Below are positions 63,601 to 64,000 of a stretch of DNA of 64,000 nt, piece by piece. Source of the stretch: Stichopus chloronotus (lineage: Eukaryota > Echinodermata > Holothuroidea > Aspidochirotida > Stichopodidae); the NCBI GenBank assembly GCA_021234535.1, contig CM037836.1, positions 21,070,769 through 21,134,768 of the forward strand, given 5' to 3'. How positions within the stretch are numbered: position 1 is the first letter of the stretch; every line of letters starts with the position of its first letter. The position numbers and the translations under genes are program-made. The notes under the pieces are model-generated. The model ran no database searches. It saw nothing but the letters and a program-made list of their open reading frames with translations, and was not told the DNA's origin.

Positions 63601-64000
63601 CTGACAGAAAATAAACATTGGTCAAAGTAACTCGGGAAATAAACATTACATGTATTGCATGATCACTCAATTTCTGCAGAAATCTGTTGAGGGTAGTTTT
63701 TGACATGTACTATTTTACTTGCAAAGTTTCCTCTAGTTTCGACAGATAGTTCTGGCTAAACTGAATATTGATATATTGTCATATGGATAAATTTGTTTTG
63801 AAACCGAAACATCAAATTTTTTGTTCCTCTTACAAGTTTCTCCACAACTATATATGCTCTACAAACATACCAAAAACAAAATGTGTAAAGAGACCCAAAT
63901 GCCAAGAGGTTACAGATGCTCACCACTTGACCCACAATGACTCAGAAGAACTATAACTACAAAAGGTATAAAGTGTTTCAAGCAGGGTTTTAGCTGGAGG

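Larger units (their letters stand above)
61314..64000. other. Right end of the window
   Basis: Upstream of the candidate gene's ATG. There is a T18-type tract near 61411-61428, a possible open segment at 63.1 kb and a tRNA-like SINE head at 63.5 kb. Nothing else could be assigned. Confidence 0.4.

Noticed and set aside
1..64000. CRISPR arrays, bacterial operons, rRNA genes
   Set aside because: No regularly spaced identical repeats with unique spacers, no ribosome-binding-site-led gene strings and no rRNA signature were seen. The window is eukaryotic.

Overview
The window reads as animal nuclear DNA: AT-rich, with spliced genes, kilobase introns, non-LTR retrotransposon relics and many short inverted-repeat DNA transposons. 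The family and domain style of the one clear gene, plus the repeat types, suggest a marine invertebrate, possibly a deuterostome such as an echinoderm. That placement is inference; nothing here fixes the species.

Positions 3587-16356 (minus strand) hold a complete ionotropic glutamate receptor (iGluR) gene. I resolved 11 exons with GT-AG introns and compatible phases throughout. They encode an 897-residue protein: signal peptide, amino-terminal domain, split ligand-binding domain (S1/S2), M1, re-entrant M2, M3, M4 and a glycine-rich tail. The glutamate-contact residues are present. The pore loop and the normally near-invariant SYTANLAAF gate of M3 are heavily changed, and this is the most interesting biology in the window. 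Everything from just before M1 to the stop lies in one 1179-base exon. Intron 9 carries a 140-bp tandem array rich in TGACCT-type half-sites and containing a perfect 13-bp hairpin.

From about 27.4 to 61.3 kb, also on the minus strand, eight short exons can be joined in phase into a 172-codon reading frame with its own ATG and stop. I do not recognise the product, and the model is tentative. Two further exons downstream (25.3 and 22.0 kb) would fit the same splice phase as alternative 3' ends.

The rest is mobile-element territory. It includes a 768-bp hAT-type element with a perfect 8-bp target duplication, a 353-bp element with a 6-bp duplication, a TTAA-flanked MITE family in five copies (two of them inside older repeats), another MITE with 33-bp termini, two LINE 3'-end relics, several unnamed dispersed repeats, two local tandem duplications and a tRNA-like SINE head. 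No CRISPR, rRNA or intact tRNA gene was seen.
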